A stretch of 64,000 bases of DNA, taken from positions 1-64,000 of the forward strand of contig NZ_MKJY01000088.1 in NCBI RefSeq assembly GCF_001942465.1. The letters are read 5' to 3'. Shown in pieces: positions 26,800 through 35,149 of this stretch (positions are counted from its first letter, which is position 1; the number at the start of each line of letters is the position of its first letter). The stretch comes from Actinomadura sp. CNU-125. GTDB lineage: Bacteria; Actinomycetota; Actinomycetes; Streptosporangiales; Streptosporangiaceae. Under the pieces are notes generated by a model. That model saw only the letters and a list, made by a program, of their open reading frames with translations. It made no database searches and was not told where the DNA came from. The position numbers and the translations under genes were made by a program.

Positions 26800-27417
26800 A
26801 TGGACCTCGCCCCCTTCCGCTGGCTCGACCATCCCGAGAACGCCCTCGACGAGATCTTCTGCGTGTCGTTCTTCCGCGGCCTCACCCCCACGGACGTCGT
26901 GCGCCGCTTCGCCCGATCCGACGAACCGGGCGAGGAGGTGGCCTTCGCGGAACTCTGGGACATCGGCGGCGAGCCCGCGCTGGAAGCCGAAGGCGGCCAT
27001 ATCGGCGTCGTCCAGGCGAACGGGTGGAGCGTCGCCGTCGAACTGGGCGGCTGGACGGCCGTCCTGACCGACTACGCCGCCGACCTCTCGCGCGGATGCG
27101 AGATGGTCGCGGTCTCCCGCCACGATTACGCGCAGGACGGTTTCGTGTACGCCGTCGACGGCGAACTGATCACCGGCTTCGTCCCGCCCCTGCCGTTCAC
27201 CGGATGGGGAAGTGATCTGCACAGGCTCGATCGGGCCATGCGGAGCCTCGGCATCCCCACCGAACCCATGGGCGACGAGTGGGAGATCGCCTTCGAGCGC
27301 CTGCACCCCGACAAGCTGCCCCGCACGTTCGCCCTCGCGGCCGAGGTCACCGGCGTCTCCTTCACCAGGGACTTCCTCGACTTCCCGTTCCTGGCGGGCC
27401 CCGTCACTCCGCGCTGA
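26800..27417 (+). CDS. DUF6461 family protein, copy B
   Basis: The 205-residue paralogue of the protein at 21677-22261 shares FCVSFFRGLTPTDVVRRFAR, IGVVQANGWSVAVELGGW, SRGCEMVAVSRHDYAQDGFV and ALAAEVTGVSFTRDFLDFP. It has about 13 extra N-terminal residues (MDLAPFRWLDHPEN). Function is unknown and no catalytic motif is evident. It follows a TetR gene like copy A, so the TetR-DUF6461 pairing recurs in this window. Its last 14 bp overlap the convergent nitroreductase-like gene. Confidence 0.82.
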   Translation: MDLAPFRWLDHPENALDEIFCVSFFRGLTPTDVVRRFARSDEPGEEVAFAELWDIGGEPALEAEGGHIGVVQANGWSVAVELGGWTAVLTDYAADLSRGCEMVAVSRHDYAQDGFVYAVDGELITGFVPPLPFTGWGSDLHRLDRAMRSLGIPTEPMGDEWEIAFERLHPDKLPRTFALAAEVTGVSFTRDFLDFPFLAGPVTPR

Positions 27418-28225
27418 TGACGTCCTCGACGGGACGGCGGACCGAGCGCGGCTCCGCACCGCCGGCCACACCGAGGCGCAGCATCATCTGCGGATGGGCA
27501 CCGCCGCAGAACTGAAGGCGGAGGACCGTGCGCAGTTCGGGCACCTGGAGCGCCTGGGTGTGGAACGCGGCGGCCGCACCGTGTTCGGCCGCGCGCAGCA
27601 ACAACCGCTGGAGCGCCTGCCCCGCGCACAACCGGGCGGCGGGCGTGTCGTCGCGCGTGACGAGCAGAACCGCGGCCCCGGCCGAAGCCGTCCCGTCGTC
27701 GGCCGGTCCGGTGCCCCGGTCCGCCGCGTTCGACAGGGCCGCGAGCGCGTCCTGCTCGTGCACGTCCCCGAACCGGACGAGCGAGGCGTCCTCGTACGGC
27801 AGCGCCGCGAACACCTCGTCCGGTACCTCCCCCGGACCGAACCCGCCGCGGTGGCTGCGGCGCCGCCGGATCTGCGCGTGCTCCCGCACCAGCTCCTCGC
27901 CCGCGGGTCCCGCACCCGGCGCCACGTCGATCTCGGCCAGCAGAGACGGACGGCCCGGGACGGGCAGCAGCCGCAACAGGAATCCGTAGCCCCGCATCCG
28001 CAGCGACAACCGCAGGTTGTACAGGGCGGCGCCGCAACTGATCAGCAGCTCCCGCCCCGCCGGATCGACGACGTCCGAGCGGCGGTCCGCGTCCGCGTGC
28101 AGGCTGATCCGCGTGCCGCTCACCGCGAAGCGCCACGGCCGGGTGTTGTGCACGGACGGAGCCCACGCCGCGTCCTCGATGGCGTGCCGGGCATCGTCCG
28201 ACGCGAGCGTGTTCCTGGTCTGCAT
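27404..28225 (-). CDS. Acg-type nitroreductase-fold protein
   Basis: The 273-residue protein has IEDAAWAPSVHNTRPWRFAV near the N-terminus, the FMN-binding opening of nitroreductases, plus LISCGAALYNLRLSLRMRGY and QALQRLLLRAAEHGAAAAFH, which match the Acg family (the mycobacterial Rv2032/Acg type, a nitroreductase relative linked to dormancy and nitrosative stress). Acg proteins are around 330 residues, so this one is on the short side. AGAGGGGAA precedes the ATG at 28225. The flavin reaction and substrate are not established for the family. Confidence 0.82.
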   Translation of the reverse strand: MQTRNTLASDDARHAIEDAAWAPSVHNTRPWRFAVSGTRISLHADADRRSDVVDPAGRELLISCGAALYNLRLSLRMRGYGFLLRLLPVPGRPSLLAEIDVAPGAGPAGEELVREHAQIRRRRSHRGGFGPGEVPDEVFAALPYEDASLVRFGDVHEQDALAALSNAADRGTGPADDGTASAGAAVLLVTRDDTPAARLCAGQALQRLLLRAAEHGAAAAFHTQALQVPELRTVLRLQFCGGAHPQMMLRLGVAGGAEPRSVRRPVEDVISAE

Positions 28226-28330
28226 GATTCCCCTCTCCGAGGGCAGCCCACCATCCGGCGCCGTCCCGCGTTAGGGCCGAAGGTCCGCAACGCGAGGGAC
28301 GTCCGACACATAGCGGGGAAGAGGCAGAGC

Positions 28331-28977
28331 ATGTCGGAGAACCCTCCAGCGATCGAGTGGGAGCAGGTGTACCGGGACGGCCCGATCCCCTGGGACATCG
28401 GCGAGCCCCAACCGGCGCTCGGCGAACTGGTCGACGCGGGCTGGTGCGAAGGAAACGTGCTGGACGCCGGGTGCGGCACCGGAGAACTGTCCCTCGCCGT
28501 CGCGGCTCGCGGCCTGCGCGTGACGGGCGTCGACCTCGCCTCCGGCGCCGTCGAACGCGCCGCGCGCAAGGCGTCCGAGCGCGGCCTGACCGCGACCTTC
28601 CGCGCCGCCGACATCACCGGGTTCCACGACTACGACGCCTTCGACACCGTGCTCGACAGCGGTCTCCTGCACTGCCTCTCCCCGTCGGACAGGAGCGCTA
28701 CGTCGACGTCCTGCGCCGCGTCTTGCGGGACGGCGCACGCGTCGCCGTGCTCTGCTTCGCCGACCGGCCGGGCGCGCGGACCCCGAACACCGGCCGTCTC
28801 ACCGAGGACCGCCTCCGCGGGCTGTTCGCCGAAGGCTGGCGGATCGACGAGCTCGTCCCCGCCGACATCCTCGGCGTCGTCCCCGACGGGCTCGGCGACA
28901 TGAGCACCTGGCCCCGCGACGCCGAGGGCCGCACCCCGATGACCGGCTGGCGCCTCCGCGCCCACCGGGCCGTGTAG
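28331..28977 (+). CDS. Class I SAM-dependent methyltransferase (one frameshift)
   Basis: The N-terminal half reads MSENPPAIEWEQVYRDGPIP, then WDIGEPQPALGELVDAG, the SAM loop VLDAGCGTGELSLAVAARGL, VTGVDLASGAVERAARKA, and FDTVLDSGLLHCLSPSD. It continues one base back as GQERYVDVLRRVLRDGARVA and then VLCFADRPGARTPNTGRLTE to the stop at 28977. One base is missing near 28688, and restoring it gives about 215 residues, normal for the thiopurine/tellurite-type family. The substrate is unknown. It starts 105 bp from the divergent Acg-type gene. Confidence 0.85.
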
Positions 28978-29077
28978 CGGAGATCCGCCTTGCGCGGGGT
29001 TCGGCACCCGGACACCGAAACGGCCGACCGCGGCATCGAGGTGCTCGCGATCGGCCTCCGGCTCAGGGGGCTCACGG

Positions 29078-29851
29078 TCAGGTCTTGTTGAAGGTGCGCT
29101 TGGCCCAGAGGTAGGAGAGGGCGGCGATGCCCGCGCACCAGGCGGTGGCGATGGCGGCGTTGTCGCCGATGGGGGTGCCGAGCAGGAGTCCGCGGACGGT
29201 TTCCATGATGGGGGTGAAGGGCTGGTAGTCGGCGAACCAGCGCAGGGCGGTGGGCATGTCGTCGGTGGGGACGAAGCCGCTGCCCAGGAAGGGCAGGATG
29301 ACCAGGGGCATGGGGGCGTTGCTGGCGGCTTCGGGGGTGGAGGACTTCAGGCCGAGGGCGACCGCCAGCCAGGTGACGGCCAGGACGAACAGGGTGAGCA
29401 GCCCGACGGCGGCGAGCCATTCGAGGGTGGTGGCGTTCGGCCGGAAGCCGATCGCCAGGGCGATGCCGATGAGGACGGCCATGCCCAGGAGCTGCTGGAC
29501 GACGCTTCCGACGACGTGTCCGGTGAGGACGGAGGCGCGGGAGATGCGCATGGTGCGGAAGCGGGCGATGATGCCTTCGGTCATGTCGGTGGCGACCATG
29601 ACGGCGGTTCCGGTGGCGGCGGTGGCGGCGGCCATGAGCAGGATGCCGGGCAGGACGTAGTCGATGTAGGCGTCGCGTCCGCCGCCGATGCCGGCGCCCA
29701 GGGTGCCGCCGAGGACGTACACGAACAGCAGCAGCAGGATCACCGGCGTGATGATCAGCTGGATGGTCATGGACGGGTAGCGGATCAGGCGCTTGAGCTG
29801 GCGCCGGACCATCGTGGAAGAGTCGCGCGCGGCGAGGGCGAGGGAGCTCAT
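29078..29851 (-). CDS. ABC-2 type transporter permease, DrrB family
   Basis: The 257-residue membrane protein has six predicted helices. These include MTIQLIITPVILLLLFVYVL, YIDYVLPGILLMAAATAATG and LLTLFVLAVTWLAVALGL, followed by LKSSTPEAASNAPMPLVILP, the conserved DrrB region. It forms the membrane part of a drug or lipid exporter with the ATPase encoded upstream; its ATG overlaps that gene's stop (ATGA). It is the last gene of the DUF4097-ATPase-permease operon. Confidence 0.93.
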   Translation of the reverse strand: MSSLALAARDSSTMVRRQLKRLIRYPSMTIQLIITPVILLLLFVYVLGGTLGAGIGGGRDAYIDYVLPGILLMAAATAATGTAVMVATDMTEGIIARFRTMRISRASVLTGHVVGSVVQQLLGMAVLIGIALAIGFRPNATTLEWLAAVGLLTLFVLAVTWLAVALGLKSSTPEAASNAPMPLVILPFLGSGFVPTDDMPTALRWFADYQPFTPIMETVRGLLLGTPIGDNAAIATAWCAGIAALSYLWAKRTFNKT

Positions 29852-30816
29852 CGGGTTGCCTCCTGCTTCTGGTCCTGCCGGCCGGTGAGGGTGAGGAAGA
29901 CGTCGTCGAGGTCGGGGGTGTGGACCGCCAGGTCGGCCGGTTCGGCACCGGCCGCGTCCAGCCGGGACAGCAGGTCGCGCAGTGCCGCGACACCGCCGTC
30001 GGACGGGACGTGCAGCGTGAGCCGGTCGTCGTCGGACGGGTCCACGAAACCGGTGCCCAGCGCGCCGAGCGCGGCGGCGAGGGCGGTCTCGTCGGTGAAC
30101 CGCAGTGACAGGTGGCCGCCGGGGATGAGGCGCTTGAGTTCGTCGGCGGTGCCTTCGGCGATCAGGCGTCCGTGGTCGAGCAGGGCGATGTGGTCGGCGA
30201 GCTGGTCGGCTTCCTCCAGGTACTGGGTGGTGAGGAAGATCGTGACGCCGCCCGCGACGAGTTCGCGGACGATGCCCCACATCGTGCGGCGGCTGCGGGG
30301 GTCCAGGCCGGTGGTGGGCTCGTCCAGGAAGATCACGCCGGGGTCGCCGACCAGGGTCATCGCCAGGTCGAGTCGGCGCTGCATGCCGCCGGAGTAGGTG
30401 GAGGCGGGCTTGCGGGCCGCCTCCACCAGGTCGAACCGCTCCAGCAGTTCGGCGGTCTTGCGCTTGCCGTTCTTGCGGGACAGGTGGTGCAGGTCGGCCA
30501 TGAGGAGCAGGTTCTCCTCGCCGGTGAGCAGCTTGTCGACCGCCGAGTACTGGCCGGTGACGCCGATCGCCCCGCGCACGTCGTCGGGCTCGCGCGCCAG
30601 GTCGTACCCGGCCACCCGCACCTCGCCGCCGTCCGCCCGCGCCAGCGTCGACAGGATCTGCACGGTCGTGGTCTTGCCCGCACCGTTCGGGCCGAGCAGG
30701 GAGAAGATCGTCCCTTCGGGGACCGCCAGGTCGATGCCGTCGAGCACGACCTTGTCGCCGTCCTTGCCGGGGTAGGACTTGCGCAGCCCCTCGGCTGCGA
30801 TGGCCAGGTTCGTCAT
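29848..30816 (-). CDS. ABC transporter ATP-binding protein, DrrA family
   Basis: The 322-residue ATPase has Walker A in LLGPNGAGKTTTVQIL, the signature YSGGMQRRLDLAMTLVG, Walker B GVIFLDEPTTGLDPRS and the His switch in FLTTQYLEEAD. A C-terminal domain of about 100 residues is typical of DrrA daunorubicin-resistance ATPases. AAGGAA lies six bases before the ATG at 30816. It couples ATP hydrolysis to export through the downstream permease. The upstream DUF4097 gene belongs to the same operon. Confidence 0.95.
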   Translation of the reverse strand: MTNLAIAAEGLRKSYPGKDGDKVVLDGIDLAVPEGTIFSLLGPNGAGKTTTVQILSTLARADGGEVRVAGYDLAREPDDVRGAIGVTGQYSAVDKLLTGEENLLLMADLHHLSRKNGKRKTAELLERFDLVEAARKPASTYSGGMQRRLDLAMTLVGDPGVIFLDEPTTGLDPRSRRTMWGIVRELVAGGVTIFLTTQYLEEADQLADHIALLDHGRLIAEGTADELKRLIPGGHLSLRFTDETALAAALGALGTGFVDPSDDDRLTLHVPSDGGVAALRDLLSRLDAAGAEPADLAVHTPDLDDVFLTLTGRQDQKQEATR

Positions 30817-30843
30817 GGGGGGTTCCTTCGTTCGTGCGGGAGG

Positions 30844-31509
30844 TCAGAGGCTGCGGGCGGTGATGTCGCCGTAGGAGGTGGTGGCCGTGATGGCGAGTTC
30901 GGCGGTGCCGTCGTTCTTGAGCGAGTTGTCGACGCGGCCGTGGCCGGTGCCCGCGTCCAGGGAGGCCGAGACGCCCGCCGCGGCGTCGACCGTGATGTCG
31001 CCGGACTCGGTGCGCAGCACGACCGTGCCGCCGAGGGCCTCGGCGATCCGGATGTCACCCCGCTGCGTGCTGATCTCCGCGGAGCCGCCCAGCCGGCCGA
31101 TCTCCACGTCGCCGTCGGTGGCGGTGAGGCGGACGGCCGCGGCCTCGTCCACGTCGATCCGGCGGTAGGCGCCGTCGAAGGCGACGTCGCCGAGCCGTCC
31201 GACGCCCCGGAACTCGGTGGCGGCGGCCGTGACCTCGACCCGGGATCCGGCGGGCAGCCGGACCGTCACCTCGACGGCGCCCGACCGGCCGACCACCCGG
31301 TTCTCGGCCGCCGGAGCCTGGACGCGCAGGACGCCGTCGACGTAGTCGACCGTGGTCTGCTCGGCGGCCTTGACGTCGCGGCCCTTGGCGGCGTCGGCCG
31401 GCCGGACCTCGACGGTGGTGTCGGTCCGGTCCGCGGCGATGAACTGCACGCGCCCGGCGGGAACGTCCAGGACGGCGGCGATCGGGGCGGGGGTGGCGTA
31501 CTCGTTCAT
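30844..31509 (-). CDS. DUF4097 beta-strand repeat protein
   Basis: The 221-residue protein is built of short repeated beta strands: AAVLDVPAGRVQFIAADRTD, VRLTATDGDVEIGRLGGSAE, STQRGDIRIAEALGGTVVLR and TESGDITVDAAAGVSASLD. This is the DUF4097 (adhesin-like, putative polymer-binding) fold. No signal peptide is present, so it should be cytoplasmic. The start is ATG 31509 with AAGGAGAG. It heads the DrrAB-type export operon. Its role may be ligand sensing or scaffolding, which is speculative. A second DUF4097 protein, a lipoprotein, lies at 57051. Confidence 0.85.
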   Translation of the reverse strand: MNEYATPAPIAAVLDVPAGRVQFIAADRTDTTVEVRPADAAKGRDVKAAEQTTVDYVDGVLRVQAPAAENRVVGRSGAVEVTVRLPAGSRVEVTAAATEFRGVGRLGDVAFDGAYRRIDVDEAAAVRLTATDGDVEIGRLGGSAEISTQRGDIRIAEALGGTVVLRTESGDITVDAAAGVSASLDAGTGHGRVDNSLKNDGTAELAITATTSYGDITARSL

Positions 31510-31540
31510 CGTGCTCTCCTTGCGCTTCGTTCTTTCTGAC

Positions 31541-31680
31541 ATCGCAAACGCTACGTTGCCTTTCTCTATCTAGCAACATCCACGTTGCACTAAAAGCTCA
31601 ACTGTGCAGCTCACAGGCCGAATATCGTTGCAACGATCTGACGGACAACGCAACGTCTCTCGCTAGAAGCGTTGCAATGG
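31541..31680. promoter_or_regulatory. Cluster of CGTTGC motifs with a 14-bp perfect palindrome
   Basis: Five CGTTGC or GCAACG elements occur in 140 bp upstream of the DUF4097-DrrAB operon. ATCGTTGCAACGAT (31624-31637) is a perfect palindrome containing two of the half-sites. The region is unusually AT-rich for this genome and has no open frame of note. It probably carries the operon promoter under a trans-acting regulator that is not encoded next to it. Confidence 0.6.
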
Positions 31681-31741
31681 ATGGGAGTGAAGGTCATGCG
31701 GACAGGCGTCCGGGGGCATGGGACGGCCACGGGGAGCCGCG

Positions 31742-32650
31742 CTACGGACGGCCTTCGGGCCGGACGTCGAGGCGGTACTCGTTGGTGCGCCGGTGCAGCC
31801 GGAACCCGAGTCGGCGGTTGACGTCCAGCAGGGCGGCGTCGTTCCCGGCGGTGTCGGTGACGACCTGCGTGACCTGCGGGTAATCGTCGTACAGCAGGCG
31901 CAGCATCATCGCCTTCACCCAGAGGTCCAGCCCCAGGCCGTGATGGTCGTCGGCAGACGGACGGTCGTGCTGGGTCGCCCGGGGCCCGTCTCCTCCGGGG
32001 ACGACGACCTCGGTGCAGCCGACGACCTTGCGGCCGTGCTCGGCGGCGACCGTCAGCAGCACATCGCCCGGGACGGTGTCCGCGCGGCCCGGCGGAGCGA
32101 CCCGCGCCGTCGTCGTCAGCCGGTAGCCCGGATGCTCGACCGCGACCATCTCGTCCAGCCAGCCCGGATGCACGTCCCGCAGCGACAGCAGCAGATGGTG
32201 CAGTGTGCGCAGGCGCCGCAGGCCGCGCCGCAGGCAGAAGGCGTCGCCGGTCCCGCCCACGGGCACGGCCACGATGACGCCGCGCAGGCCGTGGACGCGC
32301 GCCTGCGCGGTCAGCGCGGTCACCAGCGCCTCGCCGACGCCGCGGCGCCGATGCGCCGGGTGAACGTGCACGTGCGCGCGTCCCGTCGCCGTGGCGGACG
32401 GCAGGCGCAGGACCGCCAGTCCCACGACGTGGCCGGCGCGGACGGCCGTCCAGACGGCCGTCGCCTCGGCGGTCAGGTGAGCGTGGAACCGGCCGGGCGG
32501 CGCGGGCGCCCGTGCCGGGCTCGTCCGCGGCCATGGACGCGGCGACCACCGCGTGCCAGGCCCGCAGGCGCGGCCCGTCCGGCTCCTCCCGCGCCGGGTC
32601 GGCCCGGGCGACGTGCACCCGGGCGCGCGGCGGCCTTCGTCATCGATCAC
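31742..32650 (-). CDS. Tandem GNAT acetyltransferase (frameshift in the N-terminal part)
   Basis: Two GNAT-like halves are visible. The first has ATAVWTAVRAGHVVGLAVL and the acetyl-CoA loop VHPAHRRRGVGEALVTAL. The second has VVGCTEVVVPGGDGP and TDTAGNDAALLDVNRRLGFR. The N-terminal 45 residues make sense only in another frame (VHVARADPAREEPDGP, then RLRAWHAVVAASMAADEPG), with the switch near 32510. A start at ATG near 32643 (MTKAAARP) would need a second shift. The acceptor substrate is unknown. Tandem GNATs of this kind include mycothiol-synthase-like enzymes, but no specific match is claimed. The gene diverges from a LysR regulator. Confidence 0.75.
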   Translation of the reverse strand: MIDDEGRRAPGCTSPGPTRRGRSRTGRACGPGTRWSPRPWPRTSPARAPAPPGRFHAHLTAEATAVWTAVRAGHVVGLAVLRLPSATATGRAHVHVHPAHRRRGVGEALVTALTAQARVHGLRGVIVAVPVGGTGDAFCLRRGLRRLRTLHHLLLSLRDVHPGWLDEMVAVEHPGYRLTTTARVAPPGRADTVPGDVLLTVAAEHGRKVVGCTEVVVPGGDGPRATQHDRPSADDHHGLGLDLWVKAMMLRLLYDDYPQVTQVVTDTAGNDAALLDVNRRLGFRLHRRTNEYRLDVRPEGRP

Positions 32651-32772
32651 GTCCGTTCCCTGGTCGCCCGCGGGCGGTCCCGCCCGGTCGGCGCGCCGAG
32701 GCGCACGTCAACAGGCTGGCGGGACGGCCGCCGCCGAACAACGGCGATGTCGGCAAGGCAGCGTTGCCCGAA

Positions 32773-32826
32773 CGGTCAACGATGCGAATACGGTCAACGA
32801 TGCGATTAGTGTCAACGCGGCGATGA
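32773..32826 (+). repeat. Three tandem 18-bp repeats upstream of the LysR gene
   Basis: CGGTCAACGATGCGAATA, CGGTCAACGATGCGATTA and the more diverged GTGTCAACGCGGCGATGA follow head to tail, ending 30 bp before the LysR start. A helically phased array like this suits binding of a multimeric regulator, most simply LysR autoregulation. Confidence 0.7.
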
Positions 32827-32856
32827 GGGCCGGGTCGACGATCGGTAGGGGGGTCC

Positions 32857-33759
32857 GTGGAGCTTCGGGACATCGAGATCTTCCTGGTGCTGGCGCAGGA
32901 GTTGCACTTCGGACGTACCGCCGAGCGGCTGCGCATCACCCCGTCCCGCGTCAGCCACGTCATCAAGAAGACCGAACGCCGCGTCGGCGCGCCGCTGTTC
33001 GCCCGCACCTCCCGCACCGTCCGCCTCACCCCGCTGGGCGAACGGCTCCGCGACGACCTGCTGCCGGCGCACCGGCAGATCCAGCAGGCCGTGGACCGGG
33101 CCGTCGCCGAGGCGCGCGGCATCACCGGCACCCTGCGGGTCGGCTACTCCACCCCCTGGTGCGCCGACCTGCTCCTCAAGGCGGCCCGGACGTTCCGCGA
33201 CCGCTATGCCGACTGCACCGTCCAGATCCAGGAGATCCAGCTCAGCGACCCGCACGGCTCGCTGCGCCGGGGCGACCTCGACCTGCAGCTCAGCGAACTC
33301 CCCGTCGCCGAGCCCGGCATCACCGTCGGCCCCACCATCCTGTCCGAGCAGCGGGCCCTGCTCGTCCCCGCCGACCACCCCCTCGCCCGGCGGGAGAACA
33401 TGTCGATGGAGGACCTCGTCGACGTCCCGCTGATGACCCCGGGCGGGAGCTTCCCGGACTACATGGCGGCCGTCCACCTGCCCACCCACACCCCGTCCGG
33501 CCGCGCCATCCGCCGCGGGCCGGTCTTCACCTACTGGGCCGAGGTGCTCTCCCTGGTCGCCGCCGGTCTCGGCGCCTTCCCGGTCTCCGCGCGCGGAGCG
33601 CGCTACTTCGGCTGGCCCGGCATCGCCTTCGTCCCCTTCCGGGACGCGCCGCCCATCGAGTACGGGCTCCTGTGGCCCACCAGCGGGCACACCCCCCGCG
33701 CCATGGCGTTCGCAGACCTCCTCGGCGACCTCACCGACACCGCCGCCTCGGACGAATGA
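32857..33759 (+). CDS. LysR family transcriptional regulator
   Basis: The 300-residue protein has an N-terminal winged HTH (ELRDIEIFLVLAQELHFG, then RTAERLRITPSRVSHVIKKT) and a periplasmic-binding-like effector domain (GTLRVGYSTPWCADLLLKAA, ILSEQRALLVPADHPLARRE). GTG at 32857 is preceded by AGGGGGG. The gene is tail to tail with the terpenoid-NRPS operon (38 bp apart), which makes it the nearest candidate regulator of that cluster, but the operon's promoter is 7 kb away. The 18-bp tandem repeats lie in front of it. Confidence 0.92.
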   Translation: MELRDIEIFLVLAQELHFGRTAERLRITPSRVSHVIKKTERRVGAPLFARTSRTVRLTPLGERLRDDLLPAHRQIQQAVDRAVAEARGITGTLRVGYSTPWCADLLLKAARTFRDRYADCTVQIQEIQLSDPHGSLRRGDLDLQLSELPVAEPGITVGPTILSEQRALLVPADHPLARRENMSMEDLVDVPLMTPGGSFPDYMAAVHLPTHTPSGRAIRRGPVFTYWAEVLSLVAAGLGAFPVSARGARYFGWPGIAFVPFRDAPPIEYGLLWPTSGHTPRAMAFADLLGDLTDTAASDE

Positions 33760-33797
33760 CCGTGGAACCCGGGGACGGCGCGGGGCGCGGCGAGGGG

Positions 33798-35108
33798 TCA
33801 GCGGTGTGCGGGCCGCTCGCTGTTCGTGGCGGCGTACAGGTCGGTCACCGCCCGCTGCCAGGCGGTGTGCAGCGCCGGTAGGTCGGGCACACCGGCGTCG
33901 GCCAGGACCGAGGCGGTGACCCCGCCGCCGTACTGCGTCATGGCCACCATCAGGCGCTGCCGGGGGACCAGGTTCGGATAGGGGATCATTTCGACGACCG
34001 GCGCCCCGCCCACGGCCAGTCCCGGCGCGACCCGGACGGTGGTGACGGTGGTGGCCAAGCGGCGAGGATCGGCGCCCCAGGAGCACATCGCGCGGAGCAG
34101 CGGGTACGGGACGCGGTGGAAGTGGGCCCGGCCGCGGTCGCGGTGACGCAGCATGCGCCGGGCGGCGGTCTGCTCGGTCACGCCGCGCAACTGCCGCAGC
34201 GGGTCGGGATCGCCGCACGGCAGGCCGATGGGCAGCCCCCCGAGATGGTTGCCCAGGGCGCCCGCGCGGTCGGCCGGGCGCAGGTTCACCGGGATGCCGA
34301 CGGGCAGCGTCCGGCCCCGGCGGCCGGTCGCGGTTCCCGCGGTGGGCGACGTCCAGTCCGGCAAGGACCAGGTTCGCAGTGCCGCGGTGAGGGCCGCCAG
34401 GCACACCTGGTTGAGGCTGGCGCCGGTGGCGGACGTCGTGGCCCGCAGCAGGTCCGCGTCCAGAGCGACGGCGTGCAGCACCCGGCGGCCGGTGAGCGGC
34501 CCGCTGACGGGCGTCCACGCGGGGGCGCGGCGCAGCGACACCCCCGGGTCCCAGCGCGGCTCGCCGGGCGCCCGCGTGCTCCGTGCGCGTTGCGCGGCTT
34601 GGTAGGGGACGTGACGCGGTGTCCCCAGCCGCCGTCGGCCGAACAGCGCCTCCAGGGTGGCGGTCATGGCCATCCCGTCCTGGAAGGCGTGGTGGTTGCG
34701 GTAGAGGAGGAGGTGCTCGTCCGGCCGGTGGCCGTGCAGGAGCGTCAGGTCCCATAGCGGGCGCCGGTCCGGCAGCGGGCGCCGCATCCGCGCCGTGGCG
34801 GCCGCGAGGACGTCGGCGCCTTCGGGCAGTTTCCGCTCGTGCAGGTGGGCCGCGATGTCGAAGCCCGGATCGGGCGTCCAGCGCCGCTCGCGCCAGTCGG
34901 GCCGGTAGGCCAGGACGGGCGCGGACGCGGCCCGCGCGGCCAGCAGTTCGCGCAGCTCCGGCGGCGTCGGCGCCGGGCCCCGCAGCCGCAGCAGCATCCC
35001 GATGTGCATGTGCGACTCGTCGGGGCCCTGCCCGGCCAGCCACTGCTGGACCCGGTCGTGCACCGAGAACGCCACCGTCGGCGCGACGTCCTGATCTTCC
35101 CCCGTCAT
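33798..35108 (-). CDS. WS/DGAT-type acyltransferase
   Basis: The 436-residue protein has the HHxxxDG motif as NHHAFQDGMAMTATLEALF, the wax-ester-synthase family start FSVHDRVQQWLAGQGPDESH and the later GNHLGGLPIGLPCGD block near residue 300. The family transfers acyl groups from acyl-CoA to alcohols (wax esters, triacylglycerol) and shares its fold with NRPS condensation domains. It is the last gene of a four-gene operon with an NRPS, a P450 and a prenyl diphosphate synthase, so the acceptor may be a hydroxylated terpenoid or the NRPS product rather than a storage lipid (inference). AAGGA precedes ATG 35108, 41 bp after the NRPS stop. Confidence 0.88.
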   Translation of the reverse strand: MTGEDQDVAPTVAFSVHDRVQQWLAGQGPDESHMHIGMLLRLRGPAPTPPELRELLAARAASAPVLAYRPDWRERRWTPDPGFDIAAHLHERKLPEGADVLAAATARMRRPLPDRRPLWDLTLLHGHRPDEHLLLYRNHHAFQDGMAMTATLEALFGRRRLGTPRHVPYQAAQRARSTRAPGEPRWDPGVSLRRAPAWTPVSGPLTGRRVLHAVALDADLLRATTSATGASLNQVCLAALTAALRTWSLPDWTSPTAGTATGRRGRTLPVGIPVNLRPADRAGALGNHLGGLPIGLPCGDPDPLRQLRGVTEQTAARRMLRHRDRGRAHFHRVPYPLLRAMCSWGADPRRLATTVTTVRVAPGLAVGGAPVVEMIPYPNLVPRQRLMVAMTQYGGGVTASVLADAGVPDLPALHTAWQRAVTDLYAATNSERPAHR

Positions 35109-35149
35109 GAGTTCCGTCCTTCGGCGTGGCGAGAGGGCGAGGCCGCGGC

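Noticed and set aside
32773-32826. Short CRISPR array
   Set aside because: The three 18-bp units are contiguous with no spacers, and no cas gene is in the window.
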